Positions 8,201 to 16,726 are shown, numbered from the stretch's first letter. The stretch: 55,532 bases of DNA from CAZQYC01 sp964597495 (GCA_964597495.1 CAZQYC010000016.1:1-55532); one strand, 5' to 3'. Notes: a model not told the origin generated them from the letters alone. Numbers and translations are program-made.

Positions 8201-9408
8201 GCCGGCTCGCAGTCCCTCCTTTGTCGATCTACGCGCATATGCCGTGGTGCGTGCGCAAGTGTCCGTATTGCGACTTCAATTCGCACGTTGCGCCGGACAG
8301 CATTCCGCAACAACGCTACGTCGATTTTTTGTTGGACGATTTGCGCCACGATTTACCCGCCGTGGAAGGTCGCGAGGTTCAATCGATTTTTTTCGGAGGA
8401 GGCACTCCGAGCCTTTTTGCGCCGGAAGCCATTCGTCGATTTATCGACGGCGCTAGGGAGCTATTGCCCGTTGCAAAAGAGGTAGAGATTACCTTGGAAG
8501 CCAATCCCGGCACGATCGAGAGGGGGCGATTCGCCGGCTATCGAGCTGCAGGCGTCACGCGCATTTCGCTGGGTGCGCAAAGCTTCGACAATCATCAATT
8601 AAAAGTTCTAGGACGGATACATGATTGTAGTCATATCATTGATTCAGTAAGGGAACTGAAGCAAGCGGGGTTCGAAAACTTTAATCTGGATTTAATGTAT
8701 GGATTGCCAGATCAGACGCTGCAACAAGCGCTAGTCGATCTCTCCACCGCCATCGAGTTAGCCCCAACGCACTTATCCCATTACCAACTGGCTTTGGAGC
8801 CCGGAACGGTTTTCTATCACCGTCCCCCGCCTTTGCCGGATGATGACTCGATTTGGGAAATGCAGATTGTTTGTCAGTCGCGACTGAAGGCGGCTGGGTT
8901 TCGGCAGTACGAAGTCTCTGGCTACGCGCAGGAAGGCTTTCGCTGTTGGCACAACCTCAATTACTGGCAGTTCGGTGATTATCTCGGTCTGGGTGCCGGA
9001 GCTCATGGAAAGTTAACCGACTTAACCCGTGGGGAGTGCGGGCAAATTATTCGAACCGAGCGCATCAAGCAGCCGCGCGAGTATCTCGCTCAGCAAAATA
9101 CGGCACTGCGCCTTGTTCGTCATTCGCAAGTTCCCGCCGATGAATTGCCTTTTGAATTCATGCTCAATGCGCTGCGCCTCAACGATGGGTTTACGCGCGA
9201 ACTTTTCGAATTGCGCACCGGGGAAGGATTTGAGGTTAACGAACGGGCGATGGGAGTTGCCGTAACCAAAGGGCTCTTGGTCGAATACAGCCGGAGTGCT
9301 TGGCGTCCTACTGAGCTTGGACGGAGATTTCTAAACGATTTGCAGTCGTTGTTCTTGGTCGGTGATTCGACGTCATCCGGTCCTGCGAAATCGAAAATAA
9401 CTTTGTGA
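8197..9408 (+). CDS. hemW: Radical SAM protein HemW (haem chaperone)
   Basis: A 403-residue radical SAM protein with the CxxxCxxC cluster motif at C18, C22 and C25, then FFGGGTPS and the GLGAGAHG motif. HemW binds and delivers haem and is not the coproporphyrinogen III oxidase it was once called; the first Cys triad and the HemW C-terminal domain fit HemW better than HemN. Its position after rdgB (ATGA overlap) is the standard gammaproteobacterial order. The end of the gene abuts a dyad at 9402-9421. Confidence 0.95.
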   Translation: MSRLAVPPLSIYAHMPWCVRKCPYCDFNSHVAPDSIPQQRYVDFLLDDLRHDLPAVEGREVQSIFFGGGTPSLFAPEAIRRFIDGARELLPVAKEVEITLEANPGTIERGRFAGYRAAGVTRISLGAQSFDNHQLKVLGRIHDCSHIIDSVRELKQAGFENFNLDLMYGLPDQTLQQALVDLSTAIELAPTHLSHYQLALEPGTVFYHRPPPLPDDDSIWEMQIVCQSRLKAAGFRQYEVSGYAQEGFRCWHNLNYWQFGDYLGLGAGAHGKLTDLTRGECGQIIRTERIKQPREYLAQQNTALRLVRHSQVPADELPFEFMLNALRLNDGFTRELFELRTGEGFEVNERAMGVAVTKGLLVEYSRSAWRPTELGRRFLNDLQSLFLVGDSTSSGPAKSKITL

Positions 9409-9463
9409 GCTAACTCACAAAAAAATCTTGCACGGGCAGGTATTTGCGTGTTTTTGCGCCCGG

Positions 9464-9676
9464 TTATGCACATCTACGGCGAACGCCGTATTCCAGAAAT
9501 GACTTGATGACTTTTCTGCAGGGGGTATGTGAGATCGAGTTCTTAAGTGATTGAAAGTTAATGGCTAAACACCGTGTATAAAAATTGAGCAATTTGACAA
9601 TCTCACGATGACATCGCGGTCCGCGGAGCATTCGCACTCCGACATCCACAGAGTTATCCACAAATTTTGTGGATAA
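9464..9676. other. DnaA-box cluster including a perfect back-to-back palindrome
   Basis: Three exact matches to TTATNCACA in an intergenic region: TTATGCACA at 9464-9472 (+), TTATCCACA at 9654-9662 (+), and its reverse complement at 9668-9676. The last two face each other and make a perfect 23-nt palindrome. A one-mismatch box lies at 9573-9581 (minus strand) and ATCCACA at 9644-9650. The stretch 9531-9600 is AT-rich for this genome. The whole gap 9409-9835 contains no open gene. The role (origin-like, datA/DARS-like, or transcriptional) is inference. Confidence 0.75.
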
Positions 9677-9705
9677 CCGTTCGGCCAGGGGGCCAAGGTA
9701 GTAAT

Positions 9706-9734
9706 TTGATCCTGTGCGACCCGCGGGATTTATA
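9706..9734 (+). promoter_or_regulatory. Candidate sigma-70 promoter for rpmE
   Basis: TTGATC at 9706-9711 and TTTATA at 9729-9734 with a 17-nt spacer, about 100 nt upstream of rpmE. It starts 30 nt after the DnaA-box palindrome, so DnaA binding there could influence it. Found by eye only. Confidence 0.4.
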
Positions 9735-9835
9735 TTCAGTGTCTTGATCTGACTCGACGACGATGTATTGCGACCAGAGTTCCGCGCGGCTACACTGCGC
9801 GCCCATTTTTCGAGGGACGCTCTGCGTCAACTGCC

Positions 9836-10036
9836 ATGAAAGCCGGCATTCATCCCGACTACAAAGAAATCAACGTTACCTGCAGTTGCGGTAATGCTTT
9901 TAAGACGCGTTCGACCCTGGGCACGGACTTGCAAATCGAAGTATGTTCGAATTGCCATCCGTTCTATACCGGGAAGCAAAAGATCCTCGATACGGGTGGC
10001 CGTGTCGACAAATTCCGCAAACGCTACGCCCGTTGA
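9836..10036 (+). CDS. rpmE: Ribosomal protein L31, zinc-binding type
   Basis: 66 residues, large-subunit protein. It is the C+ form: the four cysteines C16, C18, C37 and C40 (CSC...CSNC) are all present for zinc binding, so it probably has a zinc-free paralogue elsewhere used in zinc starvation. The MKAGIHP start and the C-terminal GGRVDKFRKRY match the family. A strong intrinsic terminator follows about 40 nt after the stop, so it is a single-gene transcript. Confidence 0.98.
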   Translation: MKAGIHPDYKEINVTCSCGNAFKTRSTLGTDLQIEVCSNCHPFYTGKQKILDTGGRVDKFRKRYAR

Positions 10037-10074
10037 GGGTAAAGGCGGATCGGTGGAGTCTTTCCAGTTTGAGC

Positions 10075-10103
10075 AAAGAGGCGCCGAAAGCGCCTCTTTT
10101 TTT
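10075..10103 (+). terminator. Rho-independent terminator of rpmE
   Basis: Stem AAAGAGGCGC / GCGCCTCTTT around the loop CGAAA, running into a T tract. Ten base pairs with a classic U-tail make this a high-confidence intrinsic terminator. Confidence 0.93.
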
Positions 10104-10244
10104 ATCGGGTGAATCAAGAGATAAATAAAGCCTAGAAGAGGGTGCCCAAAGGCGTGTAAGAAGCGCATCGGCGCTTGATTCGCAAGCAAGAGCGTGTAAC
10201 CCTGCCGCACTTTTCAAATTCTAAGACCGATAGGACTTTTCGAG

Positions 10245-11543
10245 ATGACCGCGAAGACGTTTGAACTCACCCATGCAGAGTCGGGCAAGAAATCCACCGT
10301 TCAATTGAAGAGCGGCACACTGGGACCCGACGTATTGCCGATCGCGAGCCTTGCTAAGGACCACAATCTATTCACATTCGACCCGGGATTCATGTCCACG
10401 GCCGCCTGTGAAAGTAAAATTACCTTTATCGACGGTGACGCAGGGATCCTATTGCATCGCGGCTATCCCATCGAGCAGTTGGCGGAAAAGAGCAACTTTC
10501 TCGAAGTGGCTTACCTATTGATCAATGGCGAACTCCCTAGCGCACAGCAGCTTGGCGAGTTCACCCAGGCCATTCAATATCACACGATGATTAACGAATC
10601 GCTGTTGCGATTCTTCAACGGCTTCCATTACAACGCACACCCGATGGCGATGTTGTCGGGCGTGGTCAGTTCGATGGCCGCGTTCTATCACGACTCCATG
10701 GATATCTATAATCCGCGGCATCGCGAGATTTTTGCGCATCGCGTGATTGCCAAAATTCCGACCATCGCGGCCGCCGCTTATAAGCATTCGCTCGGGCAGC
10801 CGTTCGTCTATCCGCGCAACGATCACGACTACTGCGCCAATCTGTTGCAGATGTTCTTTTCCGTTCCCTGCGAGAACTATTCAATCGATCCTGTCGCTGC
10901 GCAGGCGCTCGATTTGTTATTCATTCTGCACGCCGATCACGAGCAGAATGCGAGCACTTCGACCGTGCGGCTCGCCGGCAGCACCGAAACCAACCCCTAT
11001 GCGGCGATTTCCGCCGGCATTTCGGCGCTCTGGGGGCCGGCTCACGGCGGTGCGAACGAAGCCGTCCTCGCGATGCTTGAGGAAATCGGCACGGTGGAAA
11101 ATATTCCGAAGTTTGTCGCCAAAGCCAAGGATAAAAGTGATTCCTTCCGTTTGATGGGGTTCGGCCACCGGGTATACAAGAATCATGATCCGCGTGCGAC
11201 GATCATTCGAGCGATGTGTCACAAGGTTTTGGCGAAGCTCGGTAAGTCGGACAATCCGCTGTTCGAGTTGGCATTGCGGCTCGAAGAACTGGCTCTGAAA
11301 GACGAATATTTCGTGGAGCGCAAACTGTATCCGAACGTCGATTTCTACTCGGGCATTATCTATAGCGCGATCGGCATTCCGCGTTCGATGTTTACGGTGA
11401 TGTTCGCAATCGCGCGCACTGTCGGTTGGGTTGCCCATTGGCAGGAAATGATTTCCGACCCGAGCATGAAGATCGGCCGCCCGCGCCAGTTGTACACAGG
11501 TTCGCCGCGTCGCGAATACAGCGAAATCGGGAAACGCGGATAA
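10245..11543 (+). CDS. gltA: Citrate synthase (type II)
   Basis: Condenses acetyl-CoA and oxaloacetate in the TCA cycle. At 432 residues it has the N-terminal extension of the hexameric, NADH-regulated Gram-negative type. Catalytic landmarks are HADHEQNAST, the WGPAHGGANEAV His, GFGHRVYKNHDPRA, and the Asp of LYPNVDFYSG. A Shine-Dalgarno AGGA lies about 10 nt upstream. No clear promoter was found in the 140 nt between the rpmE terminator and the ATG. Confidence 0.98.
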   Translation: MTAKTFELTHAESGKKSTVQLKSGTLGPDVLPIASLAKDHNLFTFDPGFMSTAACESKITFIDGDAGILLHRGYPIEQLAEKSNFLEVAYLLINGELPSAQQLGEFTQAIQYHTMINESLLRFFNGFHYNAHPMAMLSGVVSSMAAFYHDSMDIYNPRHREIFAHRVIAKIPTIAAAAYKHSLGQPFVYPRNDHDYCANLLQMFFSVPCENYSIDPVAAQALDLLFILHADHEQNASTSTVRLAGSTETNPYAAISAGISALWGPAHGGANEAVLAMLEEIGTVENIPKFVAKAKDKSDSFRLMGFGHRVYKNHDPRATIIRAMCHKVLAKLGKSDNPLFELALRLEELALKDEYFVERKLYPNVDFYSGIIYSAIGIPRSMFTVMFAIARTVGWVAHWQEMISDPSMKIGRPRQLYTGSPRREYSEIGKRG

Positions 11544-11633
11544 CGATAGACGTTAGCCGCCTGTTGGAAGGTTTTGTTTTCAACGAGGCAGCCAATCGGA
11601 TCAAGGATGATCCGACAAATCCAATTTCCTGGA

Positions 11634-12245
11634 TCAACGGTTTTCTAACAAATCTTCCACGTCGCTAAGCGCGCCGCGTCGCATGGGCTTCCCGTCGACT
11701 GGGCTCGCAGGGGATTGCCGAATCCCATCGATGGGAAATACCACGGCATCAATGGGTTGTCTGCCGGCGATGAAACGGAATGCCGGGTAAGAAATGACGC
11801 GCGTCGGTTCATACCGCAGGCGTCGTTCGGCTACATCGTACGGAATGCCGTTTTCCATGAGGCGCATCGACACGCTCTCCGGTTGATCGGCAAACAGATG
11901 TAAATTGATTTCCGAATGTTCGGATGCGGTGCCGGTAAGCACGGGGCCGACAAGCCGCGGTTGAAATTCTTTAAGAAGCTGCATCGCTTGCAGTGCGACA
12001 CGCCTGAGTTTCGCGAGCGCGTCTTGATGATTGCCGGCCCCGAACAATCGATGGTGCTCGGCGAGCGCCGCTTCTATCTCGGTATTTTTTGGCAATACGG
12101 AGGCGTCACCAACGCCGAACCTTTCCGCTGCTTTGCGCTTGGCCAGCAAGTAGTCGTCGATTCCTTGTTCCGACATGATGCGCGCGGCTTCCAGCGCGAG
12201 CGTGCGTCGAAGTTCGTCGGCGCGAGAATGGTTATGGCGTGTCAT
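11634..12245 (-). CDS. Conserved hypothetical protein
   Basis: 203 residues, soluble and charged. The N-terminal half is helical (EAARIMSEQGIDDYLLAKRKAAERFG) and its centre reads LVGPVLTGTASEHSEINLHLFAD, which resembles a nucleotidyltransferase-fold strand but lacks the GSx10DxD catalytic signature. The end has FPIDGIRQSPASPVDGKPMRR, which looks conserved. There is no P-loop, no signal peptide and no membrane segment. It lies 29 nt downstream of the PBP1A start-distal end on the same strand in the opposite operon order (it precedes mrcA on the map but is transcribed separately, since its start is at 12245 and mrcA ends at 12275). Read in transcript order it follows mrcA, so co-transcription is likely. 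Function unknown. Confidence 0.75.
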   Translation of the reverse strand: MTRHNHSRADELRRTLALEAARIMSEQGIDDYLLAKRKAAERFGVGDASVLPKNTEIEAALAEHHRLFGAGNHQDALAKLRRVALQAMQLLKEFQPRLVGPVLTGTASEHSEINLHLFADQPESVSMRLMENGIPYDVAERRLRYEPTRVISYPAFRFIAGRQPIDAVVFPIDGIRQSPASPVDGKPMRRGALSDVEDLLENR

Positions 12246-12274
12246 GCTTCGATCTTTCTCGAATTGAGCTTCGA

Positions 12275-14659
12275 TTAGAACAACGGATCTTCGGATTTCT
12301 CCTTGTCTGAATTGCTTTCAGACGAGTCTGAGGGGCTGCTTTCGGGCAAGTGATCGGGGAGGAAGTATTCGAACATAGTATCAGTATCGCCGGCACGCGC
12401 GGCTTTGCCGGTGGCGCGTGCAATACGCATCGTGACGATTCCCGGAGGCTGAGGCAAGCGATGGTTCGGCCGTCCGGCTAGGGCTTCGCTCATGAATTTT
12501 ATCCAAATTGGCTGCGCTGCCTTGCCGCCTTCTTCGCCGCGTCCTAACGAGCGCTCTTGATCGAATCCGATCCATGCCGCGCCCACCAGATCTGCATTGA
12601 AGCCGCAAAACCAAGCGTCACGCCACTCTTGTGTAGTGCCGGTCTTGCCGGCGAGATCGTGTCGATTGAGCGACTTCGCTCGCCATCCTGTTCCTCGTGT
12701 AACGACATCGCTCATCATATCCGTCATCACATAAACGTTCTCGGACGAGATTGCTTGCGTCGTTTCGTCGATTTTGTCGCCGGCCGTGACGTTGGGTAAG
12801 TCGCAGTCGCGACAGACGAATTTTGGGTTCGACATGAACACAAGCTTTCCGGTCGGATCTTCGATCCGCTCCAAGAAATAAGGTTCGACGCGATATCCGC
12901 CGTTCGCAAAGACAGAATAGGCCGATGCCATGGTCAACGGTGAGACTTGCGTGGTGCCCAAAGCCAAACTCAGGTTTTCCGGTACTTCCTCTCGAGTAAA
13001 CCCGAAGCGCATCATATGCTGAGTTGCGCGCGCGGTGCCCACCGCTTCCATGACGCGAAGCGCGACGGGGTTGCGCGAACGCACCAGTGCCTCCCGCAAA
13101 CGGATCGGGCCCAGGAAGTCTTTACTGGAATTTTGCGGGCGCCACTCGCCTTCGAGCCATGAATCGCTGGCGATATACGGAGCGTCATTGACGATCGTAG
13201 CGGGCGTAAATCCGTTTTCAAGTGCGGCTGAATAAAGAAAGGGTTTGAATGAGGAGCCGGGTTGTCGCTTTGCCTGCACGGCACGATTGAAATTGCTGGT
13301 GTTGTAGTCGAATCCTCCAACGAGTGCCGTAATTGCTCCGTCGTGCGGATCGACCGCGACGAAGGCTCCTTGTGCCTGAGGAACTTGCATTAGGCGCCAT
13401 GCGCCGCTCGTATCTTGCGCCGCATAAATCACATCGTTGATAGCAACGACATCGCTTAGGTGTTCAACCTGTTTGCCGACGTTACCGTCGGCAAGAATCG
13501 GCCGAGCCCACTTCATGGTCGTTAAATTCAGCTGAATTCGCCCATGATCTCGAGTAAATGCAGTGGCGTTCTCGCCATTGATCGCAAGAACCACGGCCGC
13601 TTCCAGCCCTCCGCGCTCCGGATAGTCGTCTAATGCTTGGGTCAGGTCGTTATCCGAAGCGGTTGCCGGGATTTGCAGGCGTGCAACCGGACCGCGATAA
13701 CCGTGCCTTTGGTCGTATTCGATCAATCCGTTTCGTACCGCCACGGTCGCGGCGAGCTGTTGGCGGCTGTCGATCGTAGTGACAACGCGGTATCCATCGG
13801 TATAAACGTTCGCTCCAATGCGCGCCAACAAATCGACGCGAACCATCTCGGCAACGTTGGGCGCGGCGACTTCGACGACCGGCCCATGAAACTTGGATTC
13901 GATCGGCGCTGCCATTGCTGCGGTGTACTGAGCATCGTCGATGAAATGTTTTTCATGCATACGCCGCAAGACATATCCACGGCGCTGTGCGGCGCGCTCG
14001 GGACTGGAGATCGGGTTATCGCGCGATGGCCTTCGGGGCAGGCCTGCGATTACCGCCATTTCAGATAGTGTCAATTGATCGACAGTTTTGCCGAAATAAA
14101 CTTCCGCCGCCGCTCCGAAGCCGAAAGCGCGATGGCCGAGCTCGATCTTGTTGAGCAATAGAGTGAGGATTTCTTGCTTGGAGAGCTCTTCCTCGATGCG
14201 CAGCGCTAGGTAGATTTCAAGCAATTTTCGGCGCAGCGTTTGTTCCGGGGTCAGGTAGTAGTTACGTGCCACCAACATCGTAATCGTACCGCCGCCTTGT
14301 TTGCTTTCGGTAAGGAGGTCGACCAGGATCGCGCGCAACAGGCCGATGTAGTCGACGCCGCCATGCTGGAAGAACTGATCGTCTTCGGCAGCGACGACCG
14401 CGTTGATGAGCAGCGGTGGATAGGCCTCGTACGGGAGGGGAATGCGCCGCTGTTCGCCGAACTGCTGTATCAAGCGCCCGTCGCGCGTGTAAATGCGCAA
14501 AGGGACCTGGAGGCGAATATCGCGCAGGGTAGTTACGTCCGGCAGTTCGGGAAGGAGATATTCCTTGGCGCCATTGAAGGCGACCAACACGCTTCCCACC
14601 AGCAAACTTACAGAGGCAATGGTTAGGCGGAGCGGAGTAATAATGTAAGGTTTTGTCAC
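12275..14659 (-). CDS. mrcA: Penicillin-binding protein 1A-type bifunctional peptidoglycan synthase
   Basis: Inner-membrane enzyme that polymerises and cross-links peptidoglycan. One TM helix (about 10-28); GT51 glycosyltransferase with catalytic E92 in EDDQFFQHGG; an OB-like region; transpeptidase with SxxK at S469-K472, SRN at 528-530 and KTGT at 672-675. At 794 residues it is normal. The GT51 motif usually written QGGSTITQQ reads QGGGTITML (121-129), an unusual change beside the active site. It starts with GTG, with AGGA about 9 nt upstream. It is divergent from the pil operon, as PBP1A is in many gammaproteobacteria. Confidence 0.95.
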   Translation of the reverse strand: MTKPYIITPLRLTIASVSLLVGSVLVAFNGAKEYLLPELPDVTTLRDIRLQVPLRIYTRDGRLIQQFGEQRRIPLPYEAYPPLLINAVVAAEDDQFFQHGGVDYIGLLRAILVDLLTESKQGGGTITMLVARNYYLTPEQTLRRKLLEIYLALRIEEELSKQEILTLLLNKIELGHRAFGFGAAAEVYFGKTVDQLTLSEMAVIAGLPRRPSRDNPISSPERAAQRRGYVLRRMHEKHFIDDAQYTAAMAAPIESKFHGPVVEVAAPNVAEMVRVDLLARIGANVYTDGYRVVTTIDSRQQLAATVAVRNGLIEYDQRHGYRGPVARLQIPATASDNDLTQALDDYPERGGLEAAVVLAINGENATAFTRDHGRIQLNLTTMKWARPILADGNVGKQVEHLSDVVAINDVIYAAQDTSGAWRLMQVPQAQGAFVAVDPHDGAITALVGGFDYNTSNFNRAVQAKRQPGSSFKPFLYSAALENGFTPATIVNDAPYIASDSWLEGEWRPQNSSKDFLGPIRLREALVRSRNPVALRVMEAVGTARATQHMMRFGFTREEVPENLSLALGTTQVSPLTMASAYSVFANGGYRVEPYFLERIEDPTGKLVFMSNPKFVCRDCDLPNVTAGDKIDETTQAISSENVYVMTDMMSDVVTRGTGWRAKSLNRHDLAGKTGTTQEWRDAWFCGFNADLVGAAWIGFDQERSLGRGEEGGKAAQPIWIKFMSEALAGRPNHRLPQPPGIVTMRIARATGKAARAGDTDTMFEYFLPDHLPESSPSDSSESNSDKEKSEDPLF

Positions 14660-14710
14660 AACAACGAATCCTAAGTCCTTGCTTTAGATACACCGATTAT
14701 GCATAGTAGC

Positions 14711-14823
14711 AGGGCACGAATGGGCAAACTCACCGCAAGGTGAGGACGCAAAGCCACCGGTCTTTGGGGATTCGCACTACTGTTTGCGGCCGAAGATAGC
14801 GGGGTTGCCGGTCGGAGCGGGAG
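14711..14823 (+). ncRNA. Cyclic di-GMP-I (GEMM-I) riboswitch aptamer
   Basis: Matches the GEMM-I core. GGGCAAAC at 14722-14729 leads into a hairpin with stem CTCACC/GGTGAG (14729-14744) capped by a GCAA tetraloop. Then comes GACGCAAAGCC (14745-14755), a second long arm, and ATAGCGGGGTTGCCGG near 14796-14812. These are the tetraloop, receptor and ligand-pocket segments of the Vc2-type aptamer. GGCA upstream can pair with TGCC downstream to close P1. It is on the plus strand, 244 nt upstream of pilM, with no gene between. Confidence 0.9.
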
Positions 14824-14826
14824 TTC

Positions 14827-14888
14827 GCCAACTATATTTGGCAGTGGCCTTCGGCCTCCGTTCCCCGCCGTCATGTCCTGACTGCCAA
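14827..14888 (+). promoter_or_regulatory. Putative expression platform of the c-di-GMP riboswitch
   Basis: Two stems cannot coexist: GCCAA (14827-14831) with TTGGC (14838-14842), or TTGGCAGT (14838-14845) with ACTGCCAA (14881-14888). A small GGCC/GGCC hairpin lies inside the second. Shared use of TTGGC is what a switch needs. There is no T tract, so intrinsic termination is not obvious; Rho access or RNA stability is possible. The remainder of the leader to 15066 has another 8-bp stem at 15021-15040 just before the ribosome-binding site. Confidence 0.5.
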
Positions 14889-15020
14889 TTAACTAAATTG
14901 TGAGCAATGGTCCGCAGTTGAAGCCGCCACCTTCAGGGTAAGCATGGTATTTCGTGAGAGCCCTCACATTCAACTTAACGTATCGCTGCTATAAATTTAG
15001 CCGAATCGTATGCCCAGATC

Positions 15021-15040
15021 CTTACGTTTTAGAACGTAAG
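15021..15040 (+). other. Stem-loop in pilM leader
   Basis: Arms CTTACGTT and AACGTAAG around TTAG, 11 nt upstream of the AAAGGGA ribosome-binding site of pilM. No U-tail follows, so it is not a terminator; it could modulate translation or mRNA stability. Possible -10 TATAAA at 14990-14995 lies upstream without a good -35. Confidence 0.4.
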
Positions 15041-15066
15041 TGACTGACCTACAAAGGGACTAAAGC

Positions 15067-16128
15067 GTGTTACTTAAAGCAAAGACCCGGCCCCTATTAG
15101 GCTTAGACATTACAACCTCTTCAGTCAAACTCATTGAATTGGGTTTGAGCGGGGGGCAATACCGCGTTGAGTCCTATGCGGCCGAGCCGACTCCGCCGAA
15201 TTCGATCAACGAAAAAGCGATTGTCGATGCCGCAGCGGTAGGTGACGCGATTAAGCGAGCCGTTAAGCGCGCGGGCGCGCGTGCCAAAGAAGTGGCGGTT
15301 GCCATTAGCGGCGATGCCGCCATCACGAAAGTGATTCAAATGCCGCGATCGCTCAGCACGAATGAGCTCGAAGGCCAAGTGGAGATGCAGGCCGATCAAT
15401 ACATCCCTTTCCCCATGGAGGAAGTGAGTTTCGATTTCGAAGTGGTAGGTCCTTCGGAAAAGGACCCGGAAATGCTGGATGTTTTGCTGGTGGCGACGCG
15501 GACCGAAAACGTCGAGCAACGCCTGTCTGCTTGTGCGGCGGCAGGTCTCACGGCACGTATCGTCGATGTCGAAGCGTTTGCGTTGGAAAATGCGTGTCGA
15601 TTATTGACGCATCAAATGCCGGATGGCGGGTTGGAACGAGTGATTGCCGTGGTGGACTTCGGTGCCAGCAGCACGACCTTCAGCGTGCTTCGCGACCTCA
15701 AAGTGATTTACACGCGTGACTTTGCGTTCGGTGGGCAGCAACTTACCGAAGAAATCATGCGTACTTATGGGTTGAGCATGGAAGAAGCCGGCCGTGTAAA
15801 GAAGGAAGGAGGATTGCCGGATAACTATCAGGGCGAAGTGCTCGATCCGTTCATCGACGACATGTGCCAGCAAGTCAGTCGCTCGTTGCAGTTTTTCCTG
15901 GCGTCGGGTGCAGGCCGTGAGCAACCCGAAAAGATTTTGATCTGCGGCGGTTGTGCGAACATTCCCGGAGCAGCGGAAGTCATCAAAAGCCGGGTCGGCA
16001 TCGATGCGGAAAAAGGCGATCCGCTCGGGCAAATGAAACTCAGCTCGCGCGCTAAAACCCAGTCCGTGAAGAAGGATGCTACCGCTCTGTTGACTGCGTG
16101 CGGCCTCGCTCTGAGGAGCTTCGACTAA
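15067..16128 (+). CDS. pilM: Type IV pilus assembly ATPase-like protein PilM
   Basis: An actin-like (FtsA-like) cytoplasmic protein, 353 residues, that binds the N-terminal peptide of PilN and links the alignment complex to the pilus motor. The nucleotide fold is visible in LLGLDITTSSVKLIEL near the N-terminus, in VVDFGASSTTFSVL around residue 200, and in ILICGGCANIPG. It starts with GTG; GGGA lies 7 nt upstream. It is the first gene of pilMNOPQ, preceded by the GEMM riboswitch, so c-di-GMP probably sets expression of the operon. Confidence 0.97.
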   Translation: MLLKAKTRPLLGLDITTSSVKLIELGLSGGQYRVESYAAEPTPPNSINEKAIVDAAAVGDAIKRAVKRAGARAKEVAVAISGDAAITKVIQMPRSLSTNELEGQVEMQADQYIPFPMEEVSFDFEVVGPSEKDPEMLDVLLVATRTENVEQRLSACAAAGLTARIVDVEAFALENACRLLTHQMPDGGLERVIAVVDFGASSTTFSVLRDLKVIYTRDFAFGGQQLTEEIMRTYGLSMEEAGRVKKEGGLPDNYQGEVLDPFIDDMCQQVSRSLQFFLASGAGREQPEKILICGGCANIPGAAEVIKSRVGIDAEKGDPLGQMKLSSRAKTQSVKKDATALLTACGLALRSFD

Positions 16129-16129
16129 T

Positions 16130-16726
16130 ATGCCAAGAATTAATCTACTGCCTTGGCGCGAGGCGGAAAGGAAGCGCAAGCGGCAGGAATTCCTTGTCGG
16201 CGTAGTGGGTGCGATCGTGATCGCACTGCTCCTGGGTTTGGGCGTGAACCTCCAAATGGAAGGCGCAATTAGCAATCAAAATGCACGCAATCAATTGATC
16301 AAGGATCAAATTCAGGAATTAAACAAGCAAATCACGGAGATTAACGATCTGGATGCCAAAAAGAAGCGCTTGCAGGCACGCATCGAAGTGATCGGGCATC
16401 TGCAAGACAGCCGTCCGCTGGTCGTCCATCTATTCGACCAATTGGTGCGCACGTTGCCGGATGGCGTGCATTTTACGAGCGTTAAGCAAACCGGATCGAC
16501 GTTGCAGTTTACCGGCATCGCTCAGTCCAGCACGCGCGTTTCTGCGCTGATGCGCAATATCGAATCCTCCGAATACCTTACCGAGCCGTCTCTTGGAAAA
16601 GTGGCGACCACTAGCAGCGGCTCTGAATTCACTCTGTCCGCCAAGCAAACGAAGGTTTCGGAAGAGGAAGCAGGCTCGCCGCGCGCGGCAAGCAAGCGTG
16701 CCAAGAAGGCGGGAGTTAGCCCGTGA
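16130..16726 (+). CDS. pilN: Type IV pilus inner-membrane protein PilN
   Basis: 198 residues. The cytoplasmic NLLPWR motif at 5-10 is the PilM-binding peptide. One TM helix covers about 20-40, followed by a coiled-coil and periplasmic ferredoxin-like domain that pairs with PilO. The start is 1 nt after the pilM stop, and the stop overlaps the pilO GTG. The C-terminus is Lys/Arg-rich, beyond the usual fold. Confidence 0.95.
   Translation: MPRINLLPWREAERKRKRQEFLVGVVGAIVIALLLGLGVNLQMEGAISNQNARNQLIKDQIQELNKQITEINDLDAKKKRLQARIEVIGHLQDSRPLVVHLFDQLVRTLPDGVHFTSVKQTGSTLQFTGIAQSSTRVSALMRNIESSEYLTEPSLGKVATTSSGSEFTLSAKQTKVSEEEAGSPRAASKRAKKAGVSP

Noticed and set aside
9402..9421. Hairpin TTTGTGAG/CTCACAAA at the end of hemW as a terminator
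   Set aside because: The downstream tract on the plus strand is A-rich, not T-rich, so it does not fit an intrinsic terminator for hemW.
14671..14874. Minus-strand open frame (67 codons) overlapping the mrcA-pilM intergenic region
   Set aside because: It overlies the GEMM aptamer, whose conserved motifs better explain the sequence.
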